From positions 2,852,001 through 2,916,000 of the forward strand of contig NZ_CP108070.1 of the NCBI RefSeq assembly GCF_036178845.1: a DNA stretch of 64,000 nucleotides. The letters are read 5' to 3'. Position 1 is the stretch's first letter, and the number at the start of each line of letters is the position of its first letter. Made by a program: the position numbers and the translations under genes. This document shows, one piece after another, positions 53,542 to 62,573 of this stretch. This stretch comes from Streptomyces sp. NBC_00271. GTDB taxonomy: Bacteria; Actinomycetota; Actinomycetes; Streptomycetales; Streptomycetaceae. The notes under the pieces were generated by a model that was given only the letters and a program-made list of their open reading frames with translations, did not search any database and was not told the DNA's origin.

Positions 53542-55701
53542 ATGCGAGCTTCTGAGTGCTCCGACCGGTCCACACCCGGCAATCTGCCCCTGGAACTCAA
53601 CGCGTTCGTGGGGCGCACGGCCGAACTCGCACGGCTGGCGGAGGCGCTGGGGCAGGCCCGGCTGGTGACGGTGACGGGCGTGGGCGGCGTGGGCAAGTCA
53701 CGCCTCGCGGCACGGACCGCGGCACACACCCGGCCGCGCGACGGATCATGGCGGGTGGAACTGGCCTCCGTGCGCGATCCGGATCTCGTCGCGTACGCGC
53801 TCGTGGAGGCCCTCGCGCTGACGGACCAGACGTCGAGGCCGCCCCGCACGCTGCTCCTCGACCATCTCGCCGAGCGTCAACTCCTGCTGGTCGTGGACGG
53901 GTTCGAGCATCTGGTGGACGCGTGCGCCGCGCTGGTGGGCGAGCTGCTGCGGCATGCGCCGGGGCTGCGGGTGCTCGCCGTGGGCCGCAGGCCGCTGGAG
54001 GTCGAGGGCGAGCTGCTGTTCCCGCTGGCCCCGCTGCCCGAGCGGGAGGCCGCGGAGCTGTTCACGGACCGGGCGGCGGCCCGGGTGCCCGGGTTCGCGC
54101 TGGACGACGCCAACCGGGCGGACGTCCTGGAGCTGTGCCGATGCCTGGACGGGATCCCGCTCGCCGTCGAACTGGCCGCCGGCCGGCTGAGCGCCCTCTC
54201 CCCCGGGCAATTGCTGTCCCGGCTCGACGACCGCTTCCGGCTGCTGACCGGCGGCGGGCGTGACGCCCTGCCACGCCACCAGACACTGCGGACGGCGATC
54301 GGCTGGAGCCATGAGCTGTGCACACCCGAGGAGCGGCTGCTGTGGTCGCGGCTCTCGGTGTTCGCCGGACCGTTCGACCTGGAGGCCGTCGAGTACGTGT
54401 GCAGCGGTGACGGACTGCACGCCGACGACGTCCTCGACGTGCTGGGCGAGCTGCTCGCGCAGTCGGTGCTGGCGCGCGAGGAGACGGCGGCCGGCCTGCG
54501 CTACCGGATGCTGGACACGGTGCGGGCGTACGGCGCGGACTGGCTGGTGGCGGCGGGCGACGCGGGCCGGCTGCGCCGCCGCCACCGCGACTGGTACATG
54601 GGCCTGGCCACCTGGTGCGAGCTGGACTGGTTCTCACCACGGCAGGGCGAGGTGGCCGCGCGCATCGAGACGGAGCTGCCGAATCTGCGCTGCGCCCTGG
54701 AGTACAGCCTGACCGAGCCGGGCGAGACGCATCTGGGCCAGTACCTGGCGGGCAGCCTGTGGTTCTACTGGGTCGGCTGCGGCCGGCTCGCGGAGGGGCG
54801 GCACTGGCTGGAGCGCGGGGTGGAGCTCGACAGCGACCGCGACCAGTCGCGGCTGAAGGCCCTGTGGGTGCTCGGCTACGTGGCGATCCTCCAGGGCGAC
54901 ATGGTGCCCGCGCTCACCGCGCTCCAGGAGTGCCGCGAGGAGGCCGAACGCACCGGCAACCCCACCGCGATCGCCTATGCCGAGCACCGCACCGGCTGTC
55001 TGGCGCTGGTCGGCGACGACATGGCACGCGCGGAAACCCTGCTGCGCTCGGCGCTCGACCGCTACCACGCGATCGGCGAGCTCAACAGCAACGTGCTGAT
55101 GGCCCAGGTGGAGCTGGCGATGGCGCTGGCGTTCCGGGGCGATCTGCCGGGCGCGGTGCGGCTGTGCGAGGACGTCCGCCGGGTCTGCGAGGACCACGGG
55201 GAGCGCTGGGCGCTCGCCTACGCGCTGTATGTGCTGGCGTACGAGGCCCAGACCGCGGGCGATCCGGGGCGCGCCCGGGAGCTCCTGGAACAGAGCCTGG
55301 ACATCGCGCACGCCTTCCACGACCTGCTCGGCACGGTCCTCGCGCTCGAGCTGCTGGCGCTGGTCACGGAGGCGGAGGGCGATCCGGCCGAGGCCGCGCT
55401 GCTGCAGGGGGCGGCGGCCCGGCTGTGGCCCTCGGTGGGCCTGCCGCTGTTCGGCTCGGCGTACTACAACGTGCCGCACGAGCGGTGCGAGGCCGGGGCC
55501 CGGCGGGGGCTGGGCGACGAGCGGTACGAGGAGTGCGTACGGGCGGGGTCTCGGCTCGGGCGGGAGGCGGCGGTGGCGCGGGCACTGCGGCGGCCCGGTC
55601 CCCGGCCGCTGGGCGCGGTGCCCTCGCCGCGCGGGCTGCCCCCGGACACGCGGAAGCCCGCCGTCTCGCCCACCTCGAAGGGCGGGGAGACGACGGGCTG
55701 A
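53542..55701 (+). CDS. STAND-type ATPase with tetratricopeptide-like repeats
   Basis: A 719-residue protein. An NB-ARC-like ATPase occupies residues ~20-300: FVGRTAELARLAEAL, LVTVTGVGGVGKSRLAA (Walker A), RQLLLVVDGFEHLVDA (Walker B), CRCLDGIPLAVELAAGRLSA (GLPL-type). A winged-helix-like region and helical repeats follow (ALWVLGYVAILQGDMVPALT, AEHRTGCLALVGDDMARAET, ALYVLAYEAQTAGDPGRARE). This is the core of AfsR/LuxR-type large regulators, but neither an N-terminal SARP nor a C-terminal LuxR DNA-binding domain is present; the C-terminus ends in a proline-rich tail. It probably acts by protein contacts. It converges on rpsD and is divergent from the DUF948 gene. Confidence 0.85.
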   Translation: MRASECSDRSTPGNLPLELNAFVGRTAELARLAEALGQARLVTVTGVGGVGKSRLAARTAAHTRPRDGSWRVELASVRDPDLVAYALVEALALTDQTSRPPRTLLLDHLAERQLLLVVDGFEHLVDACAALVGELLRHAPGLRVLAVGRRPLEVEGELLFPLAPLPEREAAELFTDRAAARVPGFALDDANRADVLELCRCLDGIPLAVELAAGRLSALSPGQLLSRLDDRFRLLTGGGRDALPRHQTLRTAIGWSHELCTPEERLLWSRLSVFAGPFDLEAVEYVCSGDGLHADDVLDVLGELLAQSVLAREETAAGLRYRMLDTVRAYGADWLVAAGDAGRLRRRHRDWYMGLATWCELDWFSPRQGEVAARIETELPNLRCALEYSLTEPGETHLGQYLAGSLWFYWVGCGRLAEGRHWLERGVELDSDRDQSRLKALWVLGYVAILQGDMVPALTALQECREEAERTGNPTAIAYAEHRTGCLALVGDDMARAETLLRSALDRYHAIGELNSNVLMAQVELAMALAFRGDLPGAVRLCEDVRRVCEDHGERWALAYALYVLAYEAQTAGDPGRARELLEQSLDIAHAFHDLLGTVLALELLALVTEAEGDPAEAALLQGAAARLWPSVGLPLFGSAYYNVPHERCEAGARRGLGDERYEECVRAGSRLGREAAVARALRRPGPRPLGAVPSPRGLPPDTRKPAVSPTSKGGETTG

Positions 55702-55734
55702 CGCGCAGGTGGTGCTACGTCCGCTGTAAGACGA

Positions 55735-56349
55735 TCAGCGGGCGTAGTACTCGACGACGAGCTGCTCGTCGCAGATCACCGGGATCTCCTTGCGGTTCGG
55801 CTCGCGGTCCAGGCGGAACGCCAGGGCCGGGAGGTTCACCTGGAGGTAGCGCGGGGTCTCGCCGTCGGGGGCGAAGCCACCGGCGCGGGAGACCTCGAAC
55901 AGCGTCTTGCTGCGGCTGCGCTCGCGGACCATCACGACGTCGTCGGGACGGACGCGGAAGGACGGCTTGTCGACCTTCTGGCCGTTGACCTCGATGTGGC
56001 CGTGAACGACCATCTGGCGGGCCTGGTAGATCGTGCGGGCGATGCCCGAACGCAGGACCAGCGCGTCGAGACGGCGCTCGAGCTCGATGATCAGGGCCTC
56101 ACCGGTCTTGCCCTGGACCTTGGAGGCACGCTCGTAGGCGCGGACGAGCTGACGCTCGGACACGTCGTACTGCGCGCGCAGACGCTGCTTCTCGAGCAGA
56201 CGGACCTTGTAGTCCGAGTTCTGCTTGCGGCCACGGCCGTGCTCGCCCGGCGGGTAGGGGCGGGCCTCGAAGTACTTGACGGCCTTCGGGGTCAGCGCGA
56301 TGCCGAGGGCACGCGACTTCTTGACCTTGGGGCGGGACTGATTCGCCAC
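55735..56349 (-). CDS. rpsD: 30S ribosomal protein S4
   Basis: A 204-residue S4 that nucleates 30S assembly: [60 protein letters not shown] and the S4 RNA-binding domain [40 protein letters not shown]. The start is GTG 56349 behind GGAAAGAG. It stands alone here, away from the S10/spc/alpha ribosomal operons, as usual in streptomycetes. It ends 33 bases from the convergent ATPase gene. Confidence 0.97.
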   Translation of the reverse strand: MANQSRPKVKKSRALGIALTPKAVKYFEARPYPPGEHGRGRKQNSDYKVRLLEKQRLRAQYDVSERQLVRAYERASKVQGKTGEALIIELERRLDALVLRSGIARTIYQARQMVVHGHIEVNGQKVDKPSFRVRPDDVVMVRERSRSKTLFEVSRAGGFAPDGETPRYLQVNLPALAFRLDREPNRKEIPVICDEQLVVEYYAR

Positions 56350-56664
56350 TTTTTCTCTTTCCGTGATTTCGGCTCACCAGAGTTAAGGGAGGTCGCAATC
56401 CGCAGCCCGGGAAACCCCGCGGGTCCTCGGGGGACCTGCTGGGCAGCCGCTCCTGGGTCTGGGCACATACGTGCAGCACGCGAGTGGCCCACCGACCGTT
56501 CCCGGAGACCGGGTGGTGGTGGGCTGCCCGCGACACCTTCGACGGTGCGCGACGCTCCTGGAATCCCTCCGTGACGGCAGGGGCTCCGGCTGGATGTCCC
56601 GTTCTGGTGGTGCCGACCGGAGCCGGACACGGGACGCAGCGCTTCGCGTCATGTTACAGGGTGG
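56350..56664 (-). other. rpsD leader region
   Basis: About 315 bases between rarA and rpsD on the minus strand, with no gene. It presumably holds the rpsD promoter and a long untranslated leader. S4 represses its own synthesis in other bacteria by binding such leaders; I could not define a pseudoknot by eye. Open frames here are chance readings. Confidence 0.45.
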
Positions 56665-58026
56665 TCAGGACCGCCCTCTACCGAGGTGCTTCCTGGTCCA
56701 CTCCACCGCGTCCGCGTAGCGCGCCTCGGCGCCGTGCCGGGTCGGTGTGTAGTACTCCCGGTCCCTGAGCTCTTCGGGGGCGTACTGCTGGGCGGCGATG
56801 CCCTCGGGCAGGTCGTGCGGATACACATACCCCTGGGCGTGCCCGAGCTTGGCCGCGCCCTTGTAGTGCCCGTCGCGCAGATGCATCGGCACCGGGCCCG
56901 CGTGCCCCTTGCGTACGTCCTCCATCGCGGCGCCGATGGCCATGGTCGCGGCGTTGGACTTCGGGGCCAGGGCGAGGGCGATGGTGGCGTGGCTGAGGGT
57001 CAGCGCGGCCTCGGGGAAGCCGATCATGGCGACGGCCTGGGCGGCGGCCACGGCTATCGGCAGCGCGTTCGGGTCGGCGAGGCCGATGTCCTCGCTGGCG
57101 GAGATCATCAGGCGGCGGGCGATGAAGCGGGGGTCCTCGCCCGCCTCGATCATCCGGGCCAGGTAGTGCAGCGCGGCGTCCACGTCGGAGCCGCGGATGG
57201 ACTTGATGAGGGCGCTCGCCACGTCGTAGTGCTGGTCGCCGTCGCGGTCGTACGTCACGGCGGCGCGGTCGACGGTCTCCTCCAGGGTCTGGAGGGTGAT
57301 CTCCGGCTCGCCCTTGTCGAGCGCCGCGCCGGCGGCGGCCTCCAGGGCGGTCAGGGCGCGCCGGGCGTCTCCCCCGGCGATGCGCAGCAGGTGCCGCTCG
57401 GTGTCCTCGGGGAGGGTGACGGCCTCCTTGAGGCCGCGCTCGTCGGTGAGGGCCCGGCGCAGCAGGCCGCGCAGGTCGTCGTCGGTGAGCGGTTCGAGGG
57501 TGAGGAGGAGGGAGCGGGACAGGAGCGGGGAGATCACCGAGAAGTACGGGTTCTCGGTCGTGGCGGCGATCAGCGTCACCCAGCGGTTCTCGACGGCCGG
57601 GAGCAGGGAGTCCTGCTGGGCCTTGCTGAAGCGGTGGATCTCGTCCAGGAAGAGGACGGTCTCCTTGCCGAAGCCGCCGGTGGCGCGGCGGGCGCCGTCG
57701 ATGACCGCGCGGACCTCCTTGACGCCCGCGGTGATCGCGGAGAGCTCCACGAAGCGCTTGTTGGTGGCCTTGGAGACGACGTACGCGAGGGTCGTCTTGC
57801 CGGTGCCGGGCGGGCCCCAGAGGATCACCGAGGACGGTCCGGCCGGACCGCCGTTCCCCTCGCCGACGAGTCTGCGCAGGGGTGAGCCCGGCTTCAGCAG
57901 ATGCTGCTGGCCCACGACCTCGTCGAGGGTACGCGGGCGCATCCGTACGGCCAGGGGGCTGCTGGACGGGTCCTTCTCCTGGCGTGCTTCTGCTGCGGCG
58001 GTGAACAGGTCGGGCTCCACGTCCAA
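56665..58026 (-). CDS. rarA: Replication-associated recombination protein RarA
   Basis: A 453-residue AAA+ ATPase of the clamp-loader group (MgsA/WRNIP1), acting at stalled forks. It shows [17 protein letters not shown], the Walker [19 protein letters not shown], Walker [21 protein letters not shown], sensor 1 [14 protein letters not shown], and the C-terminal tetramerisation region ([20 protein letters not shown], [20 protein letters not shown]). The annotated start is a TTG at 58026 ([11 protein letters not shown]); a GTG two codons later is equally possible. Confidence 0.95.
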   Translation of the reverse strand: MDVEPDLFTAAAEARQEKDPSSSPLAVRMRPRTLDEVVGQQHLLKPGSPLRRLVGEGNGGPAGPSSVILWGPPGTGKTTLAYVVSKATNKRFVELSAITAGVKEVRAVIDGARRATGGFGKETVLFLDEIHRFSKAQQDSLLPAVENRWVTLIAATTENPYFSVISPLLSRSLLLTLEPLTDDDLRGLLRRALTDERGLKEAVTLPEDTERHLLRIAGGDARRALTALEAAAGAALDKGEPEITLQTLEETVDRAAVTYDRDGDQHYDVASALIKSIRGSDVDAALHYLARMIEAGEDPRFIARRLMISASEDIGLADPNALPIAVAAAQAVAMIGFPEAALTLSHATIALALAPKSNAATMAIGAAMEDVRKGHAGPVPMHLRDGHYKGAAKLGHAQGYVYPHDLPEGIAAQQYAPEELRDREYYTPTRHGAEARYADAVEWTRKHLGRGRS

Positions 58027-58064
58027 AACCCTATGTCACGCCACTGACAATCCCCGCAGGGCTG

Positions 58065-58697
58065 TCAGCTGGTCCAGAAGTCCCACCAGCGGGTCAGGAT
58101 CAGCATCCCGATGATCCCGATGTGCACGACGGGCAGGACCCAGGTGAACTCGCCGAAGAAGCTCTTGAGCCAGCGCGGGGCGGGCAGGAAGTCGTTGCGG
58201 ATGTTCGACGAGGTCACGTACCAGAACATGATGATCGTGGCGACCCAGGCCAGCGAGCACCACAGGCACAGCGAGTTGATCCGGTACAGCGACTGGAACT
58301 GCAGCCAGGTGCAGAATCCGACACCGAAGAGGGTGCCGGCGTTGAAGGTCAGCCAGTACCAGCGCGGGTAGGTGGCCCGCGCGAGCAGGCTCATCCCGAC
58401 GCAGATCACGATGCCGTACGCCACCAGGCCGAGCATCGGGTTGGGGAACCCGAAGGCCGCGGCCTGCTTGCTCTTCATGATGTTGCCGCAGGAGACGACC
58501 GGGTTCAGGCTGCACCCCGGCACGAAGTTCGGGTTCTCCAGCAGCTTGAACTTGTCGATCGTGATGACCCACGCGGCGAGCAGACCGGCCGCACCGGTGA
58601 TCACCAGCAACAGGGCGAGCGCACGGCTGCCGCCGACCGTCCGGGGACCGGCCGCGCGTTCCTGGTCGATGGAGATGACTGTCGTCGTCTTGCTCAT
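58065..58697 (-). CDS. Vitamin K epoxide reductase family protein
   Basis: A 210-residue integral membrane protein with five hydrophobic helices. It has the two functional cysteine pairs of VKOR homologues: the loop pair in PGCSLNPVVSCGNIM and the membrane active-site C-x-x-C in NSLCLWCSLAW. Bacterial VKOR passes electrons from exported DsbA-like proteins to quinones, so it drives disulfide formation outside the cytoplasm. The DsbA partner is not in this window. ATG 58697 (MSKTTTVISI) is the start. It lies 38 bases after the rarA start region on the same strand and is divergent from the ABC exporter. Confidence 0.93.
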   Translation of the reverse strand: MSKTTTVISIDQERAAGPRTVGGSRALALLLVITGAAGLLAAWVITIDKFKLLENPNFVPGCSLNPVVSCGNIMKSKQAAAFGFPNPMLGLVAYGIVICVGMSLLARATYPRWYWLTFNAGTLFGVGFCTWLQFQSLYRINSLCLWCSLAWVATIIMFWYVTSSNIRNDFLPAPRWLKSFFGEFTWVLPVVHIGIIGMLILTRWWDFWTS

Positions 58698-58836
58698 CAC
58701 GCCGTTTCCGTAGTCTCGAAGGGCCTGCGGGCAACCGACATTGTGCCGCACCCACGTGTGTGTCCACCGTTCGATGGACATAAGGAGGTACGCACGGTCG
58801 TCCCGGAACGTTCGTTTCGGCGGCAGGCTCGTCGGC

Positions 58837-59703
58837 ATGACAACACACGCGAACGAACTCGCGGTGGACGTGCGGGGGCTGCGCAAGCAGTACGGAGACG
58901 TGACCGCCGTCGACGGCATCGACCTCGGCATCCGCCGCGGCGAGGTGTTCGGCCTGCTCGGACCCAATGGCGCGGGCAAGAGCACCACGGTGGAGATCCT
59001 CCAGGGCAACCGCGGGCGGGACGCGGGCGAGGTGTCCGTGCTCGGCGCGGACCCGGCGACGGGCACACGCGCGTGGCGCTCGCGGGTCGGCATCGTCTGG
59101 CAGGACGAATCGGCGCCCGCGGAGTTGACGGTCGACGAGACCGTACGGCACTTCGCCCGCTACTACCCGCGGCCCCGCGACCCCGAGGAGGTCATCGGGC
59201 TCGTCGGTCTTGAGGCGAAGGCGGGCAGCCGCATCAAGGCGCTCTCGGGCGGCCAGCGCAGGCGTCTGGACGTGGCGCTCGGGGTGATCGGCGGCCCCGA
59301 GCTGCTGCTCCTGGACGAACCGACGACCGGCTTCGACCCGGCCGCCCGCCGCCAGTTCTGGGACCTGATCCGGAAACTGGCCGACGAGGGCACGACCATC
59401 CTGCTCACCACGCACTACCTGGAGGAGGCGGAGGCGCTGGCGCACCGGCTCGCGGTCGTCGCGCGGGGCCGCGTCGTCGCGGAAGGCGAACCCGCCGCGC
59501 TCCGCGAACGCTTCGGGACCGAGGCGACCGTCGAGTGGACGGAGGCCGACGGCACGACGCGCAGCGAGCGCACGGACACCCCCACGCGCACGGTCGCGGA
59601 GCTCACCCGCCGCTTCGACGGCGAGATACCCGGACTGAGCATGACCCGCCCGACCCTGGAGGACGTCTATCTCCGCCTGACCGGACAGGAGAACGCGCGA
59701 TGA
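58837..59703 (+). CDS. ABC transporter ATP-binding protein (DrrA-type exporter)
   Basis: A 288-residue ATPase: GLLGPNGAGKSTTVEILQ (Walker A), the Q loop VGIVWQDESAPAELT, LSGGQRRRLDVALGV (signature), LLLLDEPTTGFDP (Walker B) and TTHYLEEAEALAHR (H loop). A C-terminal regulatory part follows, as in drug and lipid exporters of the ABC-2 class. ATG 58837 fits the family; the 32-residue upstream reading is not homologous. Its stop overlaps the permease start by four bases. The cargo is unknown. Confidence 0.94.
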   Translation: MTTHANELAVDVRGLRKQYGDVTAVDGIDLGIRRGEVFGLLGPNGAGKSTTVEILQGNRGRDAGEVSVLGADPATGTRAWRSRVGIVWQDESAPAELTVDETVRHFARYYPRPRDPEEVIGLVGLEAKAGSRIKALSGGQRRRLDVALGVIGGPELLLLDEPTTGFDPAARRQFWDLIRKLADEGTTILLTTHYLEEAEALAHRLAVVARGRVVAEGEPAALRERFGTEATVEWTEADGTTRSERTDTPTRTVAELTRRFDGEIPGLSMTRPTLEDVYLRLTGQENAR

Positions 59704-60545
59704 CCCTGACGACCGTACGCGTACGCGGGGAGGCCTCCTCCGTGCGACTGCCCGGAGCCTGGGGCCTCGGCCTGCGACGGGGCGCCCTGGAGATCAAGCA
59801 GTTCTTCCGTCAGCGCGACCAGGTGGTGTTCACCTTCGCCTTCCCCGTCGTCTTCCTGTTCCTCTTCGCGTCGATCTTCAGCGACGACGTGCGGGGCGCG
59901 GGCATCACCGCCTCCCAGCTGTACGTCCCCGCGATGATGGCCGCGGGCATCATGTCCACCAGCTTCCAGTCCCTCGGCATCTCCATCGCGATCGAGCGGG
60001 ACGAGAAGGTGCTGCGGCGGCTGCGCGGCACTCCGATGCCACCGGCCGCGTACTTCCTGGGCAAGATCTGGCTGGTCCTGGTCACCGGCCTCATGGAGAC
60101 GGCGATCCTGCTCGTCGTCGGCACGTCGCTGTACGACGTGAAGCTGCCCTCGGATCCCGCCAAGTGGGCCGACTTCGCCTGGATCTTCGTCCTGGGCCTG
60201 ACGGCCTGCGCCCTGCTCGGCATCGCGATCAGCTCGGTGCCGAAGTCCGGCAAGAGCGCCACGTCCGTCGTCGTACTCCCCTTCCTCGTGCTGCAGTTCA
60301 TCTCCGGGGTCTACATCGCCATCGACACGATCCCCGACTGGATGCTGAACATCGGCGCCCTGTTCCCGCTGAAGTGGATGTGCCAGGGGCTGCGCGGGGT
60401 GTTCCTGCCCGAGTCGGCGAAGGTCCTGGAACAGGCGGGCGGCTGGGAGTTCGGGCGGATCGCCCTGGTGCTGGGGGCCTGGTGCGTCGGAGGATTGCTG
60501 CTGTGTCTGCTGACCTTCCGCTGGAAGAACCGCCGCGCCGGATGA
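59700..60545 (+). CDS. ABC-2 type transporter permease
   Basis: A 281-residue permease with six membrane segments: VVFTFAFPVVFLFLFASIFS, LYVPAMMAAGIMSTSFQSLG, IWLVLVTGLMETAILLVVGT, FAWIFVLGLTACALLGIAIS, VVVLPFLVLQFISGVYIAID and IALVLGAWCVGGLLLCLLTF. The cytoplasmic loop SIAIERDEKVLRRLRGTPMP is the ABC-2 signature region that meets the ATPase. It is translationally coupled to both neighbours by four-base overlaps, so exporter and sensor kinase form one operon. Confidence 0.94.
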   Translation: MTLTTVRVRGEASSVRLPGAWGLGLRRGALEIKQFFRQRDQVVFTFAFPVVFLFLFASIFSDDVRGAGITASQLYVPAMMAAGIMSTSFQSLGISIAIERDEKVLRRLRGTPMPPAAYFLGKIWLVLVTGLMETAILLVVGTSLYDVKLPSDPAKWADFAWIFVLGLTACALLGIAISSVPKSGKSATSVVVLPFLVLQFISGVYIAIDTIPDWMLNIGALFPLKWMCQGLRGVFLPESAKVLEQAGGWEFGRIALVLGAWCVGGLLLCLLTFRWKNRRAG

Positions 60546-61747
60546 CCGAACGGATCGCCGGACCGGGCGGCACGATGAGCTCGTACACCTGGGACCGCTC
60601 CTTCCGGCTCTGGGACTCGTACTTCGCCCTCGTGTGCGTGGCCACCCTGGTGTTCGTGCTCGGCACGGGGCATCCGGGGTGGCACCTGCGCCTCGTCTCG
60701 GCGGCGCTGTTGGTGGCGCTGATTCCCTGGTACGTGATGGTGGGGCGCCCCGTCCTCGGCGGCGACCCGCCCGACGAACGTCGGGCCCTCGGCTATCTCG
60801 CGGGGACGATCGTGCTGTTCCTGCCGTCGGGGATCCTCGTCGGTGAGACCCGGCTGATGACCTTCGCGCTCGTCCCCCAGTGCTTCATCGCGCTGCGCCT
60901 GCGCTGGGCGCTGACGGCCGTGACGGTCATCAACATCGCGCCGGTGGTGGGTTGGGCGCTGCTGTGGTGGCCGAGCGACCAGGACGTCTTCTTCAACTCG
61001 CTCTTCGCCGTGGTCACCCTCGTCTTCTCGGCGGCTGTCGGCAGCTGGATCATCCGCATCATCGAGCAGAGCCAGGAACGGGCCGAGCTGATCGCCGAAC
61101 TGGACGCCAGTCGCCACGAGCTCTCCCGGCTCTCGTCGGCGCACGGCGCGCTGGCCGAGCGGGAACGGCTCTCCCGGGAGATCCACGACACGCTCGCGCA
61201 GGGCTTCACGAGCCTGCTGATGCTGGTGCAGGCGGTCGAGGCCGAACTCGACCACGACGTCCCGCAGGCCCGCCGCCACCTGTCCCTGATGGCGGAGACG
61301 GCCCGGCAGAACCTCGCCGAGGCGCGGGCCCTGGTCGCCGGGGGCGCGCCCGCCGATCTCGACGGGGCCTCGCTGCCCGACGCGCTGCGCCGGCTGGCCG
61401 CGCGCCACGAGGCGACGGTCGACGTCACCGGCCCCGTGCGCGCGCTGCCCGCCGGGCCCGAGGTCGTGGTCCTGCGTTCCTGCCAGGAAGCGCTCGCCAA
61501 CGCCCGCAAACACGCGGGGAGTTCGTCGACGATCGCGGTCGCCCTGACGTACGCCCACGATTCGCTGACGCTCTCCGTACGGGACGACGGCCCCGGCTTC
61601 GACCCCGGCGCGCCGGTCGGCGGTTACGGTCTGACCGGGTTGCGTGCCCGGGCCGCGGAAGTGGGCGGCAGGGCCCGTGTGCGCAGCGCGCCCGGCGAGG
61701 GCACGACCATCACCGTCTGTCTGCCCGTTCCAAGGAGTGACTCGTGA
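60542..61747 (+). CDS. Sensor histidine kinase linked to the ABC exporter
   Basis: A 401-residue kinase. Five to six membrane segments occupy residues 26-172 with short loops (intramembrane-sensing layout). The phosphotransfer motif is RERLSREIHDTLAQGFTSLL with His215, and the ATPase domain has SCQEALANARKHAGS, VRDDGPGFDPG and GYGLTGLRARAAEVGG. Such kinases beside ABC exporters often sense the transported antibiotic or the state of the exporter. It overlaps the permease and the regulator gene by four bases each. Confidence 0.93.
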   Translation: MTERIAGPGGTMSSYTWDRSFRLWDSYFALVCVATLVFVLGTGHPGWHLRLVSAALLVALIPWYVMVGRPVLGGDPPDERRALGYLAGTIVLFLPSGILVGETRLMTFALVPQCFIALRLRWALTAVTVINIAPVVGWALLWWPSDQDVFFNSLFAVVTLVFSAAVGSWIIRIIEQSQERAELIAELDASRHELSRLSSAHGALAERERLSREIHDTLAQGFTSLLMLVQAVEAELDHDVPQARRHLSLMAETARQNLAEARALVAGGAPADLDGASLPDALRRLAARHEATVDVTGPVRALPAGPEVVVLRSCQEALANARKHAGSSSTIAVALTYAHDSLTLSVRDDGPGFDPGAPVGGYGLTGLRARAAEVGGRARVRSAPGEGTTITVCLPVPRSDS

Positions 61748-62367
61748 TCCGCATCGTGCTGGCCGACGACCATCCCGTCGTACGGGAAGGGCTGCGCGCG
61801 ATGCTCAGTGCCGAGCCCGACCTCGATGTGATCGCCGACGCGTCGAGCGGCCCGCAGGCGGAGGCGCTGGCGGCCGAACTCCGGCCGGACATCGTCCTGA
61901 TGGACCTGCGGATGCCGGGGGGCGGGGGTGTCGACTCGATCGTGCGGATGACCGAGGCGGGGTTGGGCTGCCGGGTCATCGTGCTGACGACGTACGAGAC
62001 GGACCGGGACATTCTGCGGGCGGTCGAGGCCGGAGCCGCGGGCTATCTCCTGAAGGACCTCCCTCGCGCCGAACTCGCCGACGCCGTCCGCTCCGCCGCG
62101 CGCGGCGAGACCGTGCTGGCCCCGTCCGTCGCCGCCCGACTCGTCGACCAGCTCCGTACGAAGCCGGAGCGGCCGAGGTTGTCCGAGCGTGAGACGGCGG
62201 TGCTGCGGCTGGTGGCGGAGGGCTGCACGAACGCCGAGATCGGGCGCCGCCTGTTCATCGGCGAGTCCACCGTGAAGACCCACCTGCTGCGGGCCTTCAC
62301 CAAACTGGGGGTGGACGACCGAACCGCGGCGGTGACGAGCGCGATGCGCTCCGGCCTACTGGACTGA
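61744..62367 (+). CDS. Response regulator, NarL/LuxR type
   Basis: A 207-residue regulator: LADDHPVVREGLR (acidic pair), phospho-acceptor D54 in IVLMDLRMPGGG, IVLTTYETD, YLLKDLPR, then the LuxR helix-turn-helix LSERETAVLRLVAEGCTNAE and RRLFIGESTVKTHLLRAFTK. It overlaps the kinase gene by four bases, so exporter, kinase and regulator are made from one mRNA and the regulator probably controls this operon. Confidence 0.94.
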   Translation: MIRIVLADDHPVVREGLRAMLSAEPDLDVIADASSGPQAEALAAELRPDIVLMDLRMPGGGGVDSIVRMTEAGLGCRVIVLTTYETDRDILRAVEAGAAGYLLKDLPRAELADAVRSAARGETVLAPSVAARLVDQLRTKPERPRLSERETAVLRLVAEGCTNAEIGRRLFIGESTVKTHLLRAFTKLGVDDRTAAVTSAMRSGLLD

Positions 62368-62406
62368 CGCCGACCCCGAGGCTTTCCGGGGCGCAGCCCG
62401 GCCCAA

Positions 62407-62530
62407 GGGGCGCGGGGAACTGCGCGACCAGCCCCCACCCACCCGCACCCGAAGAACCCACCCGGGGGTCTGGGGGCGGAGCCCCCAGGAAGGGATGATG
62501 GGGGTCCCCCCTGCTCGAGCGAAGCCGAGA
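62407..62530. repeat. Block of dispersed Streptomyces intergenic repeats
   Basis: Three motifs stand together in the gap before hisS. GGGGCGCGGGGAACTGCGCG continues to ACCAGCCCC (62407-62435). A short hairpin CTGGGGGC-GGA-GCCCCCAG lies at 62470-62488. The third is a GGGGTCCCCC...GCTCGAGCGAAGCCGAGAGC unit. From general knowledge these recur in intergenic positions across streptomycete chromosomes. They form strong stems and probably end both the exporter operon and hisS. Confidence 0.65.
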
Positions 62531-62573
62531 GCTTGGGGGAGGGTAGGGGCGGCGGGGGCGAGAAACCCGGTCC

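Noticed and set aside
50372..53668. A 1098-codon plus-strand open frame opposite alaS
   Set aside because: Valine/aspartate/leucine-rich reading on the antisense of alaS; the sense frame has full synthetase motifs.
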